Source: Erodium maritimum
Taxonomy: Eukaryota; Streptophyta; Magnoliopsida; Geraniales; Geraniaceae
NCBI GenBank assembly: GCA_963921825.1
Contig: OY997592.1
Coordinates: 66,794,336 to 66,858,335, forward strand
DNA length: 64,000 bases
Direction of reading: 5' to 3'
How positions within the stretch are numbered: the first letter of the stretch is position 1; each line of letters starts with the position of its first letter. Below, in pieces: positions 11,901 through 24,748 of this stretch. The notes under the pieces were generated by a model that saw only the letters and a program-made list of their open reading frames with translations, ran no database searches and was not told the DNA's origin. A program made the translations under genes and the position numbers.

Positions 11901-14377
11901 ACAGGGTACGCATATTAGCAAAACATATATTCACAATCCGTAGACTAGGTAAAGCATATTAGCAAAAAGGTCAATCAATAACAGAGAATGCATCAACTAA
12001 AACACACATCTGCAGACCAAAATGAGCATATCCGCAAACTGGGAAAAACATATACGCAAAACATATATGCACAATCCGCAAAACACAGTATCACTAAACG
12101 AAGAACATTTATTCACAGTTTCGCAGAACATAAATTCACTGTCCGCAAACTAGGTAAAGCATATTCGCAGAACATATGTTCACTATCCGCAAAAAAAACA
12201 AGTCAATCAATAAACCTAACTGTACATTTGAAAAACATAATTCCCCCACAAAAAAATTAATTAAATAATAGAATACCTCTGCAGAACACCTTTCACTATG
12301 AAAGGGGGGGGGGGGGGGGTATTCGGGGCCGACGGATCTCCACCATTTCTATCACTACTTTCATTATTCCTATTTACGTTAGGTGGTGGATGCTGAGCAG
12401 CATTATCTTCCTCCCTAACACGTGGAGGACCCTCCCTCCGTATGTGACCCATTCCAAATGACTCACACTGTAATTCATCACCGACTCTTTTGTTCACTAA
12501 TACAGTATTCCATCCAATCAAAGACGGCCACGCCCTAGGAACCTCACACGTGCTGACTTCAACACGATCAAGATAAAACAACTGCATCATTGAAAAGAAA
12601 AGACATGTCAGATGAATATAACATAACAGTTTATTAGACATAAAATGCAATACGTTAAAATAATAAATAAACTTACCAACAAGAAAGTGATTGATCCAGA
12701 AAAATTCTTTGAACCCTCGGGTTTTAACCAGAGTTTTTTTTGTATCCACAAGTTTCTTGACTAAAAACTTGCACCAGTTAAAATCTTGTATGTGAGATAC
12801 ATCAACGATAGAACGGAAGCATGATTGATTCACATAACCCTCATTCCCCGAATCGATCATGCAAGTCACAAACAACATCATGAAGTTTCTTTTAAAATCA
12901 TCTCCCCCTTGAAGTTGCGTCTTCATCTGATCAACCAATTGCTTATTGGTGATAAGACGCTTGATCTCCCATTTGTCTTTTGTATCGAACTGCTGCTGCC
13001 ACAATTTAAGTTCATCACTACACAGGGTGGCCAACTTATCGACAATGACGTCGCGCACACCATTTGGAATGCCCAAAGTTTCATGCACTTCATTCTCTGT
13101 GATACGCAATTTGGCATCTGGCAATTCCAATGATGAGCTAAGATGGTTATACTTAGACACCAGGTAATATCCAATCTTGCTTGGAATGATCTTCACAGCC
13201 AAATGAAGAATGTACCCAAACCCAATTTCGCGCACTGCTTCTTGTTGGCGTTTATTCAAACTCTCCACCAACTCAACCAATCTCTTTGGAGATGACCTGG
13301 TCTTCAAAATATCATTCACGCCAACCTTATCAGATAACGGGACAACTCTATCAGACTCACAACCCTTGGTGCGCTTAACATTCTTCTTCTCAACAGCTAA
13401 TTCTCCACCTCTCTTCTTTCCAGCTATAGCAGGTCGGACAGCTACATCGAGACATTCACGAACCTCAGCTACCTTCTTCTTCTTAATTGAAAGTCTTCGT
13501 TTATTTTTATTCTTAATAGACTTCTGCTCCTTCAACATATTAGCAAGAGTCGTATTTCCTTCACCAACATCAGCCTCTGTGGATGGCCTATCCATTAAAA
13601 GAAGAGGTACCACTGTATCCGGAGTTTTATTTATAATTCACAAACAAGGGTTAGCATTTCAGCAGTACAGACAATATACAAAAACATTGCATATTCTAGG
13701 GAAAGAAAAACAGTGCCCGCAAACAAGATACTACATATCCGCAAAACATAAATTCACTATCCGCAAAACATAAATTCACTATCGCAAAACATAAATTCAC
13801 TATTCGCAAAACATAAATCTACTATCCGCAAAACATAAATTCACTATCCGCAAACAAGGTAAAACATATTATCAAAACAAGTCAAACAATAACAGGGTAT
13901 GCATCAACTACAAAACACATCTGCAAACCAAAATGTGCATATTTGCATACAATAAACATAAGCAAATATCAAAAGCAGGATTATTCAAAACTGTTTCTCA
14001 AACCAGAGTGCGCACGCTCGCAAAACATAAAGTCTTTATTCGCAAATTGGTTAAAGAATAATCGCAAAACATGGACTCATTATTCGCAAAACAGAAAAAC
14101 AAAGTCCGCAAAACAAGATACTCATAACACAGAAACCCCAAAAACTCTACCAACAACTTGGCTTTCCTCAAAAGTAGATCAAAATCATCTCATATTTGAA
14201 TAATTTCATGGTATTTCATTATTCACTTGAAATGGTGTACACTAAAAGCAAAACACAAGCACTCTGAAAACATGGCACCTATAAAAAATCCGCAAACTAC
14301 AAACACTATATCCTCAAAGTACCTGATTCGCTGTCCCTGTTGGAGAATGTTGTAGATTCAGCAACCTTGTTCTTCAT
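8911..14377 (-). pseudogene. ULP1/SENP-like cysteine protease gene of the MULE, degenerate
   Basis: Eight coding exons on -: 14323-14377, 12277-13612, 10245-11646, 9978-10155, 9764-9886, 9355-9492, 9077-9271, 8911-8997; all junctions fit GT-AG and phases agree except inside exon 3. The N-terminal half (KRLVELVESLNKRQQEAVRE, PRAWPSLIGW) matches the conserved region of plant ULP-like transposon proteins. The C-terminal half is a C48 peptidase domain with the catalytic His (SNHFTLLCINMKNG), Asp (SIIIDN) and Cys (MDCGVYAMWHMESY). Exon 3 has in-frame TAA stops at 11163-11165 and 10998-11000 and a frameshift at the eight-base T run at 10505-10512. An additional 95-base GT-AG stretch (12582-12676) lies in exon 2, but removing it would break the frame. 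Such proteases cleave SUMO-like proteins; for transposon copies the substrate is unknown. About 1,170 codons in all. Confidence 0.85.
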
Positions 14378-14380
14378 TCT

Positions 14381-14470
14381 CTAAAAACAGATTACTATAA
14401 TCAAAAAGCTAGATAACCAAACGAACAAGATTGAATCTAAACCCTAAAAACACCAAAAATTGTAACTCAC
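14381..14470 (-). other. Intron in the 5' leader of the ULP-like gene
   Basis: On - a donor GTGAGTTAC follows position 14471 and an acceptor TTTTTAG precedes AGAATG, whose ATG is at 14377. This supports the start chosen for the protease gene. Confidence 0.6.
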
Positions 14471-14638
14471 CACAATGAACTATTGAAATTCACTTCGAAA
14501 TCGCGCAGAAGATGAATATCAAGGCAATGGAAGCTCAAAAAATCAGATTCCGAAATGTTCGTTTCGCTAAAAACTCGATTCTGCAAGTGTTTTGGTGAGC
14601 ACGAAACGTTTCTGCGCGAACGGGTAGATAAAAGTACG

Positions 14639-14644
14639 TTTATA
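14639..14644 (-). promoter_or_regulatory. TATA box of the ULP-like gene
   Basis: TATAAA read on -, in GGGGTATAAACGTAC, about 170 bases upstream of the 5' leader donor. The remaining 170 bases to the element end are GC-richer and hold no CGCAAAC array. Confidence 0.45.
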
Positions 14645-14785
14645 CCCCCGAACCATAGCAAAACAGTTGAAATGAATCCCACGCGCAACTTATTTACGAC
14701 GCGTGCCACTGATGACGCGTTCAAATCTGCGCTATCGCGAAATTCACATCGGACGGCCATAACGAAGTGCGCAGGTTCGCACCAA

Positions 14786-14816
14786 ATCAGGGGGTTCGCA
14801 CCTGATTGCTCTCCTA
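14786..14816 (-). repeat. Right terminal repeat of the large MULE
   Basis: Read inward on - it begins TATATAGGAGAGCAATCAGG and continues TGCGAACCC. The same opening, TATATAGG..AACAATCA[AG]GTA, forms both ends of the MITE at 15,177-15,444. The partner end is outside the window, so this is inferred from that match. Confidence 0.55.
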
Positions 14817-14820
14817 TATA

Positions 14821-14852
<32 letters not shown>
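14814..14852. repeat. (TA)n microsatellite
   Basis: About 38 bases of TA with one CA interruption, between the large MULE end and the next MITE. Confidence 0.95.
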
Positions 14853-14854
<2 letters not shown>

Positions 14855-15176
14855 GGGTTGGTATCAAGTACAAATCACCCCTTATTGTGCAAACTACGAA
14901 CTCACCAGGTGCTGACACGTGGTGGCGCGCATAGTGCTAATAGTTTGGGCGCACAGTGCTAATAGGTTGGCACTGTGCTAAACTATTAGCACTCTGCGCA
15001 CCAAACTATTAGCACCGTGCGCGCGCGTGGTCAACACGCTCTGCTGACGTCAGCATCGCGCGCGCACGTGTCAGCATCGCACGCGCTCTGCTGACGTCAC
15101 TTTGACCGCATCCTGTGGCTTAGATTGGTTCGTAGTTTGCATAATAAGGATGGTTTTTACTGGATAGCCACCCTAT
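14851..15176. mobile_element. MITE in (TA)n, long terminal inverted repeats
   Basis: The left end TATATAGGGTTGGTATCAAG (then TACAAATCACC) pairs with the reverse complement of the right end at about 15,130-15,176 (TATATAGGGTGGCTATCCAG). The inverted repeats run close to 49 bases, to GCAAACTAC. The interior is GC-rich with GTGCTAATAG and TGACGTCA motifs in both directions and no gene. The end sequence resembles the next two elements. Confidence 0.8.
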
Positions 15177-15444
15177 ATATAGGGGAACAATCAAGTACAA
15201 ACCCTATTTCGGGTCAGAACGTAGAACTAATCTGGGCCATTGATTATCCAGATCGGATGGCCACCGAAATTCAGGGGGGAGGGGGGTGATTGATTACGAA
15301 ATCAATTACAAGATATGCATGAATTAAAAAGATATTAAAATATATGCATTAAATCTGGGCCTTTAATTCTATGATCCAAGGGCCCAGATTGAAAGTTCTG
15401 CGTTCTGACGAAAGATAAGAGTTTTTACCTGATTGTTATCCTAT
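15177..15444. mobile_element. MITE in (TA)n, related to the MULE end
   Basis: The left end TATATAGGGGAACAATCAAG pairs with the reverse complement of the right end TATATAGGATAACAATCAGG. Matching continues for about 55 bases to CAGAACG[TC]AGAAC. It has no coding capacity. The ends match the large MULE right end best, so that element family could move it. Confidence 0.85.
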
Positions 15445-15468
15445 ATATATATATATATATATATATAT

Positions 15469-16373
15469 GATAACATTCAGGTACAACCATGCCAATTTTT
15501 TGCGAAATACGAATCCATCCCAGCCTTGGAATCGCATGTAATCGTATAAGGCAAGGCTGGATTTTTTTTATTTTTTTTCACCAAGTTTCTTATTTTGATT
15601 TTTCCCGTTTCGTTTCAACTCCGAATTAATTTTTTCTTGCGCCAATTTTTTTCTTTTTTCAAGATCTATCTATCAAGTAGCATATTGAATATGTTTTGAA
15701 GCAAAAAAAGACATGTACAAGCAAAAACACAAATTTTCAACCGTGCATTAATGTATGTGTTTGCAACTGCATTTGTATGAATAAGCTAATCGTAATGTAT
15801 GTTTTTTGTATATATGTTGTTGAAACTGCATGTTTTGTAATTTTCAGTTATATGTGTACGCTGAACTTAATGTATGTTTATGCAATTTTCAATGTATGTT
15901 CTTGCAATTTTCATTTGTATGTGTAAGCCAACCTTAATGCATATTGTTTCAGTTGTATGTGTACGCTAAACTTAATGTATGTTCTTACTATTTTCATTTG
16001 TGTATCTATGTTTTGTACGTGTAAGCTAATAAATTAAGATTAGCTTAAACATACATTAAGATTGACTTATTCATACAAATGCAATTGCAAACACATACAT
16101 TAATGCACGGTTGACAATTTGTGTTTTTGCTTGTACATGATTTTTTTGCTTCAAAACATATTCAATATGCTACTCGATAGATAGATCTTGAAAAAATAAA
16201 GTTTTTGGCGCAAGAAAAAATTAAATCGGAGTTGAAACGAAGCGGGAAAGATCAAAATAAGAAACTTGGTTAAAAAAAATAAAAAAAATTCAGCCTTGCG
16301 AAATCGCGGCCATTGGGATTTCTACGATTTCAAAGTTGGGATTAATTCGTATTTCGTATCTAAAGATTGGTTC

Positions 16374-16376
<3 letters not shown>
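15469..16376. mobile_element. Foldback element with arms of about 330 bases, in (TA)n
   Basis: The left arm (about 15,469-15,800) and right arm (about 16,045-16,376) are imperfect reverse complements along their whole length: for example TCAAGATCTATCTATC at about 15,659 against GATAGATAGATCTTGA at about 16,177. The middle (15,800-16,040) is a set of degenerate repeats built on AATGTATGTT and TGCAATTTTCA. No gene. The left end reads TATATGATAACATTCAGGTA, like the neighbouring MITEs. Confidence 0.9.

Positions 16377-16428
<52 letters not shown>
16377..16428. repeat. (TA)n microsatellite
   Basis: About 50 bases of uninterrupted TA directly after the foldback element. Confidence 0.95.
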
Positions 16429-16431
<3 letters not shown>

Positions 16432-17921
16432 TAAATGAATTTATTTTTATTTAAAAAATCACTTAGGTTTTATTTTAAAAAAATCACTGAGGGTATTTTC
16501 GTCATTTTAACTGACGGAAGGGGTTTCCAGTTACAAGTTGTAACTACAGGGTATGCATCAGTAGTTTTTGAACTGAGGGTAATCATCGGTTAAGCGTTCC
16601 AACTTCAAGGTATGCATTTGTAGTTTACCCTTATTGAACAACAAGATCATTTATCGAATAATAATCCATGAAGTTCATGGACTAGAAGCATGAGTCTCGT
16701 AAAGTTTGAAAATATTGAAATTTAGAAGTACTATTATACACTATAAACTATGAAAGTATTGTAACAAACCAAGAATAATTTGACCAAAATACAAGTCAAA
16801 AGAAAGAGAAACTATTCCAAAAATATTGCGGGTATTGCAAAATTTTCATTTCATAATCAAACAAGATAATAAATAAAGTTATATTTATATACCTTTCACA
16901 TATAGTTGTATTATCCAAACTTCTGAGAAATGATTCACGCATATGAGATGGAGATGCTCAACGGAGAGGAAAGACCAGAAGTCATGAACATGAATGATTA
17001 TTTGTTTCTGATTCCTTAGTCCTGAGTTTGTTTATAAAATTCTTTAACATTTAGAAAGCAATAACAGTTAAATGAACTTGGGCATATATCTTAAGATAAT
17101 CTAAAGAATGTGTTGGACTTTTCCTATCTTGTTTCACTGGTTAATCGGTGAGTTTCGATACTAAATGTCGTTGGTTCTTGAAAATTCTCAACTATCTATT
17201 ATCTTGTGTCGTTAGTGTCGGTTATGAATTTTATTATTTTCATTTATATTTTATTGATCCTAGTTAGAACTTATATTTAGTATTTTAAAAAGATTTTAAA
17301 TGTGGAAATTTCTAGAGTTTGATGATAAAGTGAGCCATACACTACGTCACATATAAGCTAACATAATTTGGTGTAACTATATAGAATTATCTTGAACCTA
17401 TTATATTTGAACTTGGCATGAATGTATCTTATTTATAGATAAATGTGAATCCTTAAAATTTTGAATTCTTGTATAGAATTTTAAACGGTAAATCTTATCC
17501 ATGGAGGTTTTCTTGTTAGAAATCAATCTCTACCATTCATTTTGGATTTTCAGTGTTATAAGTAGATGTTGAAGTTTATTTTTTGAATATCATATAGTAT
17601 AATCTTTCTATAGGAACAATTTTACTTATTTTTCCTATTATATTCTTTCATAAGGAAAAAAGGCATCGATCAAACTCTCGCTTTAGGCCCCAATAATGAT
17701 TGGGCCGGCCCTGAGCCTTGTGAGGATCATAGGGCACGACCTTACTTGAACAAGATTTGTTTTTTGCTCGACATATTTTCAGATAATGAGCTGACTTTAA
17801 TTGATAGAATTATCTTCGGACAATGAAACAAGTGAAATTATAACATGGCACATTTGGAAGAAAAATGAATTGAAAGAATACTAAGTTAAAATTCTACACA
17901 AACTATGCGACATCCTTGTAG
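16429..17921. other. AT-rich spacer, no gene seen
   Basis: No supported reading frame. The first 200 bases hold a repeated phrase (GGTATGCATCAGTAGTTT and GGTATGCATTTGTAGTTT), possibly an old repeat end. A GGGCCGGCCCTGAG stretch near 17,702 also looks transposon-derived. Confidence 0.5.
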
Positions 17922-19679
<1,758 letters not shown>

Positions 19680-20377
19680 CTGCAAAATCCCATAAAATTG
19701 TCACGACAACGATATCTGATGAGATTATAACTTAGTGCAATCGCCCACAAAATCCTTAACCAATATTTATTATCCCTAACCATGTGAAAAACTACTTTAT
19801 ACATGTATTCTCCATGTTTTTAAATTATTCTATCTTTAATTACGGTTGTCTGTTAGTTTTTTCAACAAAAATCTTATCTTTATGCATTGTCCACATCAGG
19901 GACGGAACAAGAATATGTTTCAGGATGTTCCGTTCATAATCCTCAAATATTTTAGATTTTTCTTAAAACGATACACCTAAAAAAACTAGATTATTTTCTG
20001 TTTTATACGTAATAACTGTTTAGAGTATTAATCTGATATACTTGTTACCATGTAATAAAGTATTAGTAAAATTTAGTGTTTTGAAAAAAATAAACATACT
20101 TTCCATACAAATATTTTCTTCTCCTATCAATATGGATAAATAAATTTTGAAAGAAAAAAATTCTTATTTAAAAATATTTTAATACCTAATCATTTATATA
20201 ATATATGATATATAAGAGAGGATGTTTTTCGTAAAACGAATAAAAACTAATTCCGTGCTAATATTCATAAATATTTTCTTGTATATGTATATATAAATGA
20301 ACTAGCATTTAATCATTCTTTTTTTTACGTGTGACTTCTTAAAAACATCCTACAATTAGTTTGAATCGGGGTTTTGG
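19680..20377. other. Spacer upstream of the truncated CRK
   Basis: AT-rich. No signal peptide, DUF26 domain or other reading frame is seen where the missing first exon should lie. Confidence 0.5.
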
Positions 20378-21427
20378 AAAATATTACAAGAGTTTTTTTT
20401 AGCGAAAGGTGCAGAATTTCATTAATTTGGTAATCAATTACATTATTGTGCATCGAGGAACAAGCCCCTCGATCACGGAAGGTCAGTATGAATGAACAAT
20501 GGTTCACTGAGCCTTTTCATATCAGAACCGTCACAGACGGTATTTTGATGCCCCACGGGCAGGGTATTTTGATGCCCCTTGGGCAATGACAGAAGACGGT
20601 GAGGGGGAACGGGGTACCGGAGATCCTGAGGGACCTCGACGGTAATAGTGATGGTGGGAGGAAAAGCATCGTGTGAGGACCCCTCCCAGGGCCAGTCCCC
20701 GATGCTCCCTTCCCTAGGGAAATCCTTGATTCCTTGTGCAATAGTCAACGAGTCTGCACAGACAAACTCGGCGGCGGTGGTGGCGGCTGCAGGGACGTCG
20801 ACGGGTTCAGGCGGCTTGAAGGTTGGTTGACGCCGAAACCGGGGAGACCCTGGTAAAGGAGCAACCCTAGATCTTGCACCGCCCGAAGCAAGAACCAGAG
20901 CAAGGTCGTGGTACGCTCGAAAACTCGACGATCTAGGGTTGAGAGGAAGCGGAACGATGCGTGAGGAGGAAGTAATCCAGGATGTGAACCTCTGAGAAAC
21001 CCTTTCGATTGGCTAGAGCCATAACCATGAAAGGGGTCGAGGCAGTTGTGGCGGTGGAGGCCAGGGAGAAGGACGCTCCGGGTGCAGCAGAGCCGACAAC
21101 TGTGAACTCAAGGACGTCTCTAGGGATGGCGACGACATTAGAGACGGCAACGACATCAAAGGCGACGACGGCAGCAGGGGCGGCAGCTACTTCAAGGGCT
21201 GCATCAGCAGCATCAGGGACGGCGGCTGTAGAGACGAGAACCCCCGGCTCATAGAGGAGATTGAACCAAGTCGAGAGATGCTAGCAGAAAAAAAAACTTC
21301 GCAGGATCCAAATGGAAAATGCGAAGGAGAGGCTGTGGAAAAGAGAGAAGCAAAACCATGGCATAGGCCATGGTAAAAACCATGGCCATAGCCATGGAGG
21401 TTGGGGGCTAAAATATTACAAGAGTTT
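20378..21427 (-). mobile_element. Short GC-rich retroposon with 17-base target-site duplication
   Basis: The sequence AAATATTACAAGAGTTT occurs at 20378-20394 and again at 21411-21427. The body between them is GC-rich in AT-rich surroundings. It begins with a T run (a poly-A tail on -) followed on - by an L1-like 3' end (GAAATTCTGCACCTTTCGC). About 1.0 kb; no reverse transcriptase. Probably a 5'-plus-3' deletion derivative of a LINE. Confidence 0.85.
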
Positions 21428-21611
21428 AAAGCTAAAATTAAGCATTTTGGAGTGAAAAGACGTTAAATATGCATTGAATCTTTAAATATCCATAATTTTT
21501 CATACGAAGTCCGATTTAAACACATAAGATATTAAATTTAATTTAATTGAAATACCTACAACATGTTAAAAAAATTCATGTTTGGTATTCAATCAATAAT
21601 GTTTGTAATTA

Positions 21612-23110
21612 AAATTTGAGGATTTTTTTAGCATGCGGACGAGACATTTTATTGGCATGGAAATAAAGCGGTCATAAGACTGTACAAAAGTGAAAATTAA
21701 CTAAGAAGATGAGATACAGTTTCAGTGACGGTCGTGACACTGATCATATACCTAAATACTGGTTAATTACAAGGAGATGCTAGGGGGTGGTCCTCTATTC
21801 CAATTGTGCTTAGCGTTGTGCATCCACGGGACTTTTCCCATCTCGACTTGATCAGTATTGTTATGTCGTAACGGTCGATCAAGGAGTATGTCACGGAAAG
21901 GAGGAGGTTGGGAATCAAAAGGTATCTGATTCACAGAGGTCGATGTGGCTCCTCATAGACACCATGTGGTTCCCTGAATGACCCATGGTGACCCGAAGCA
22001 TCTCAACGTGCCTCGCTACAGTCCCATCGGGACAAGCTCCGTGAAAGACCTCACATCCACCCCGGCGGAGTAGAAATTCATGGACTTAATCGGAAAACCA
22101 GGGCCCGGTGGCATCATGATCTTTTCCTTCATAGTGGGGTTGGTAATTTCTGAAGCCCCAATTTTCAGCACCCACGGAGCTTCGCTGCCAAGTGAAGTCA
22201 GAATGCATGTTCTCAAGTCAGGATAGAGCATCCACGCCAGCAGTGTAATTCCCATCTCACGATTGTGCATTTCTGTCATTATTATGTTATCGGTGCGGAC
22301 CGTCGGGTGCGTCACAAAATATCGGCATCCCGCCATTGCTTCCAATCCAAAAGAGATCATCCTACGAGTTGGAGGTAGTTACCACAAGGGAACCCGCGTG
22401 ATGGGTTCCAAGAGATTCCGGCGCAGGACTTTACGACGATATGAAATTTGAGCTCAGCAAGTGATGCTCTCAATGTATGTGGTTGGGGCGACCCTTGTGA
22501 TCCCCAACTGATAACTCTGATCTGTTGAGTTCCCTTGATCTCTTTGGTTGTCAGATGGGGCGAAACCCAACCACCTCTTACAATATTCGCATTGTGATTG
22601 TCAATACTACCCTTATTCTTCGTGAGAGTGGATGTGTGGAGAAACTAAGGTAGCTCCAGTTTAGTTAGTGACACTAAGGCCACGACCATGATCGGTGACC
22701 GGCCTTTGGCCGTGCCAATCCCAACTGAGGTGATGCAGAGTATGGAAGCCAGGGGCGGTTTAGGGATTACCTGGAGTTGTAAGTCTCCATCTTTATAGTG
22801 AAAGCAGTGGGGCAAGATTTCTTGGGGGATGCGTGGTGCAAGAGGAGGGAGGCGGTCTGGCAAAAACGAAGGGTGGAGGTCGGAAGAGATCGTCGGGGAG
22901 CGGGCTTTAGTGATAGGTTGCCTGGCGAGTTTGCTAGATTCGGTTATTTCAGGACATGATGGCGGTTGGTGCGGGTTGAAACTGTGCAGCAGGGATAAGC
23001 ATCCGGTAGTTGGCGGGAGGAGACGGTGGATGATGGTTGTGGTGGCTTGAACCAAAGGACGGCGTGCAATATCGAGAGAGAAGCCCTAGGCCCGATTTTT
23101 AGTTAACAAA
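21612..23110 (-). mobile_element. Retroposon, L1-like tail, - strand
   Basis: On - the 3' end reads CCAATAAAATGTCTCGTC followed by a GCTAAAAAAA tail at about 21,625. The 5' end near 23,100 has CTAGGGCTTCTCTCTCG, typical of the GC-rich leaders of this retroposon group. The frames at 22,016-22,360 and 22,645-23,055 (-) are open but not recognised. No clear target-site duplication was found. Confidence 0.55.
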
Positions 23111-23139
23111 ACAAACAGTTGATTTGATTTGAATTGAAT

Positions 23140-24336
23140 TTGAGATAGATTTCTCTACGCCTCCCTTTCATAGCACCTCCATTTCTGCTAGCTCCGACCT
23201 CCCGTGTCGTCGTTGTTTCCCTCACTACTGTCACCAATACCGATCGAATTCCCCACTATCATGACCTAGAATGACTTAATATAGAAATCCATGAAGACCT
23301 CCCATGTACGCACCACCATACTTCGCCCGACTATGATCATCTCGCCATTGAGTTATAGGCCACTGCCCCTTACGGAGACCATCTGGTCACCACCACCGTG
23401 GTCCCTCCCTCCTCCTACACCACACCTTATAGTCTGACCTACAAACCATCAAACCCATGTCGAGGACGAGATAGGAGCGGTCATCAAACCAATCTTGACT
23501 CCACCTAATAGGGACCACTACGGGTTGTGCCAACAGCTGCTAGGGACGTATCTCCGAGATTGGGAGAAATGGTTGGATCTGCGGGAGCGGCAAACATAGG
23601 AAGAAGATGATACCTCCTCTAAACCACCAGACGACTCATCGAAGACCATATGGAACCGATGGGGACTATGGCCAACAGACTTAGGGGAATAGGACACCCA
23701 CGTGACGATCCCTAGATCTCTTGAAATTTACTTGACTGACTACATGGCACAAATGGCCGGTCTTGCGACTATGGCCACCACAAATAGTGGAAAGGACTTC
23801 CTCTACGGCTTTGGCACCCACCGATAACCCCATGATGAAGGATACGAAGGCAGTAGTAACGATTTATTGTGCCTCAAGAACACGGACAACAAATGCCAAT
23901 AACTCTCAGGTGATGTCTGTTACGAGACATCGCCATGTCAAATAACTCAAATGACGAGTAATGAGGTGTGTATGGGGATACATACCCCGCCCTTCCAAAG
24001 TTGTCCTAAGTCCGACACTCTGCTTCCCTATTAGCCGGGTTGCTCCCTAGATGCCCGATCGCCCCTCCAACGCCCTGTATCTTTTGGTACGCGAGACAAA
24101 TAATAATTACTCTGAGCTATAACTGTGTAGCCACTTGGGGAGTTTGTCCCCTTTTAGTTTGTCTCTGGATTAGTTGCGTATATGTTATAGGGTTTAGCGT
24201 CTAGCACATGCGAATCAAAACATTAAGTCTCATCCTTCTATTTCGTTTTATTCTGTTACAATTTCATTTCGATATTATGTTCTATTTGCTTCTGTAATGT
24301 TACCCTCTATTCAATAAAACTCTTATATGCTAAAAA
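23140..24336 (+). mobile_element. Retroposon, L1-like tail, + strand
   Basis: GC-rich body ending CAATAAAACTCTTATATGC with an A7 tail at about 24,330-24,336, the same 3' end style as the neighbouring - strand element. Frames are broken; none recognised. Confidence 0.5.
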
Positions 24337-24748
24337 AACGGTTCATTTATATTATAGATGCTTATCCAAAATAATTATAAGGTAAATTTATATGTTCATT
24401 TATTATTTTAAAGATAAATTTGATAACAATTAGATTTGATCTTATGCGGCGTAGCTTAAGCATGCAGCAAAAATTAGGAAAAAACAAGGGTGTTCTAAAC
24501 AGGGGAATTGAACTCAAGTGTATGTTAAATAGTACGAGCCTTTAACTATCAAGCTCCCTAAACATACACCGGTTCCGCCTCTGGTTCATGTGCAGAAACT
24601 AACCTTATATTGTTTACGTTCCTGATTTTAACAAAACATTTGAAATTGTAACGAAATATTTCAAAATTTATAAAACGACATTGTTCAAAAGGTGTGATAG
24701 CTTGAAAGCATAAACAATCCATAAGGGAGTTTTTCACTCATGAACAAT
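24337..24748. other. Spacer with a possible SINE relic on -
   Basis: At about 24,495-24,585 the - strand reads like a decayed tRNA-type promoter (GAGTTCAATTCCCC resembles a B box). No flanking duplication was found, so this is a weak call. No gene. Confidence 0.25.

Larger units (their letters stand above)
1200..14300. repeat. Dispersed CGCAAAC word array in the MULE non-coding DNA
   Basis: The word (T)CCGCAAAC, with variants TTCGCAAAAC and TCAGCAAAC, recurs at short spacing in all non-coding parts of this element, including introns of the protease gene. Dense patches are near 1,230-1,340, 5,915-6,020, 6,700-6,920, 8,150-8,640, 9,530-9,770, 11,800-12,200, 13,710-14,120 and 14,290. In the patch 11,800-12,200 it comes about every 20-40 bases. 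Nearly all copies point the same way on +; reversed copies (TTTGCG) occur at 155, 285 and 4,865-5,180. It is absent from exons and from DNA beyond 14.4 kb. Confidence 0.85.
1..14816. mobile_element. Large Mutator-like element (FAR1-type transposase + ULP-like protease), right part
   Basis: The stretch carries a FAR1/MULE transposase gene on + and a ULP1-type protease gene on -, plus small + strand genes, all separated by DNA rich in the word CGCAAAC. The word stops just before the promoter of the protease gene, and a right end resembling the ends of neighbouring MITEs follows at about 14,786-14,816, running into a (TA)n tract. MULEs carrying ULP-like genes (Kaonashi/KI-MULE type) are known from Arabidopsis, rice and melon; the assignment here is by content and by the right end. 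The left end is not in the window, so the total length is at least 14.8 kb. Both large genes are broken, so this copy is probably not autonomous. Confidence 0.65.

Noticed and set aside
12261..13613. 450-codon frame on - as a complete gene
   Set aside because: Its first codon is a GTG formed at a splice acceptor and its end runs into an intron; it is exon 2 of the ULP-like gene.
8400..14120. Regularly spaced CGCAAAC words as a CRISPR-like array
   Set aside because: The word is only 7-9 bases, spacing varies, copies are degenerate and the genome is a plant; it is better read as a transposon word array.
15696..15926. 76-codon frame on +
   Set aside because: It lies in the degenerate repeats and left arm of the foldback element; composition is that of the repeat.
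20473..21254. GC-rich open frames on both strands
   Set aside because: They fall inside a retroposon bounded by a 17-base duplication and match no protein family.
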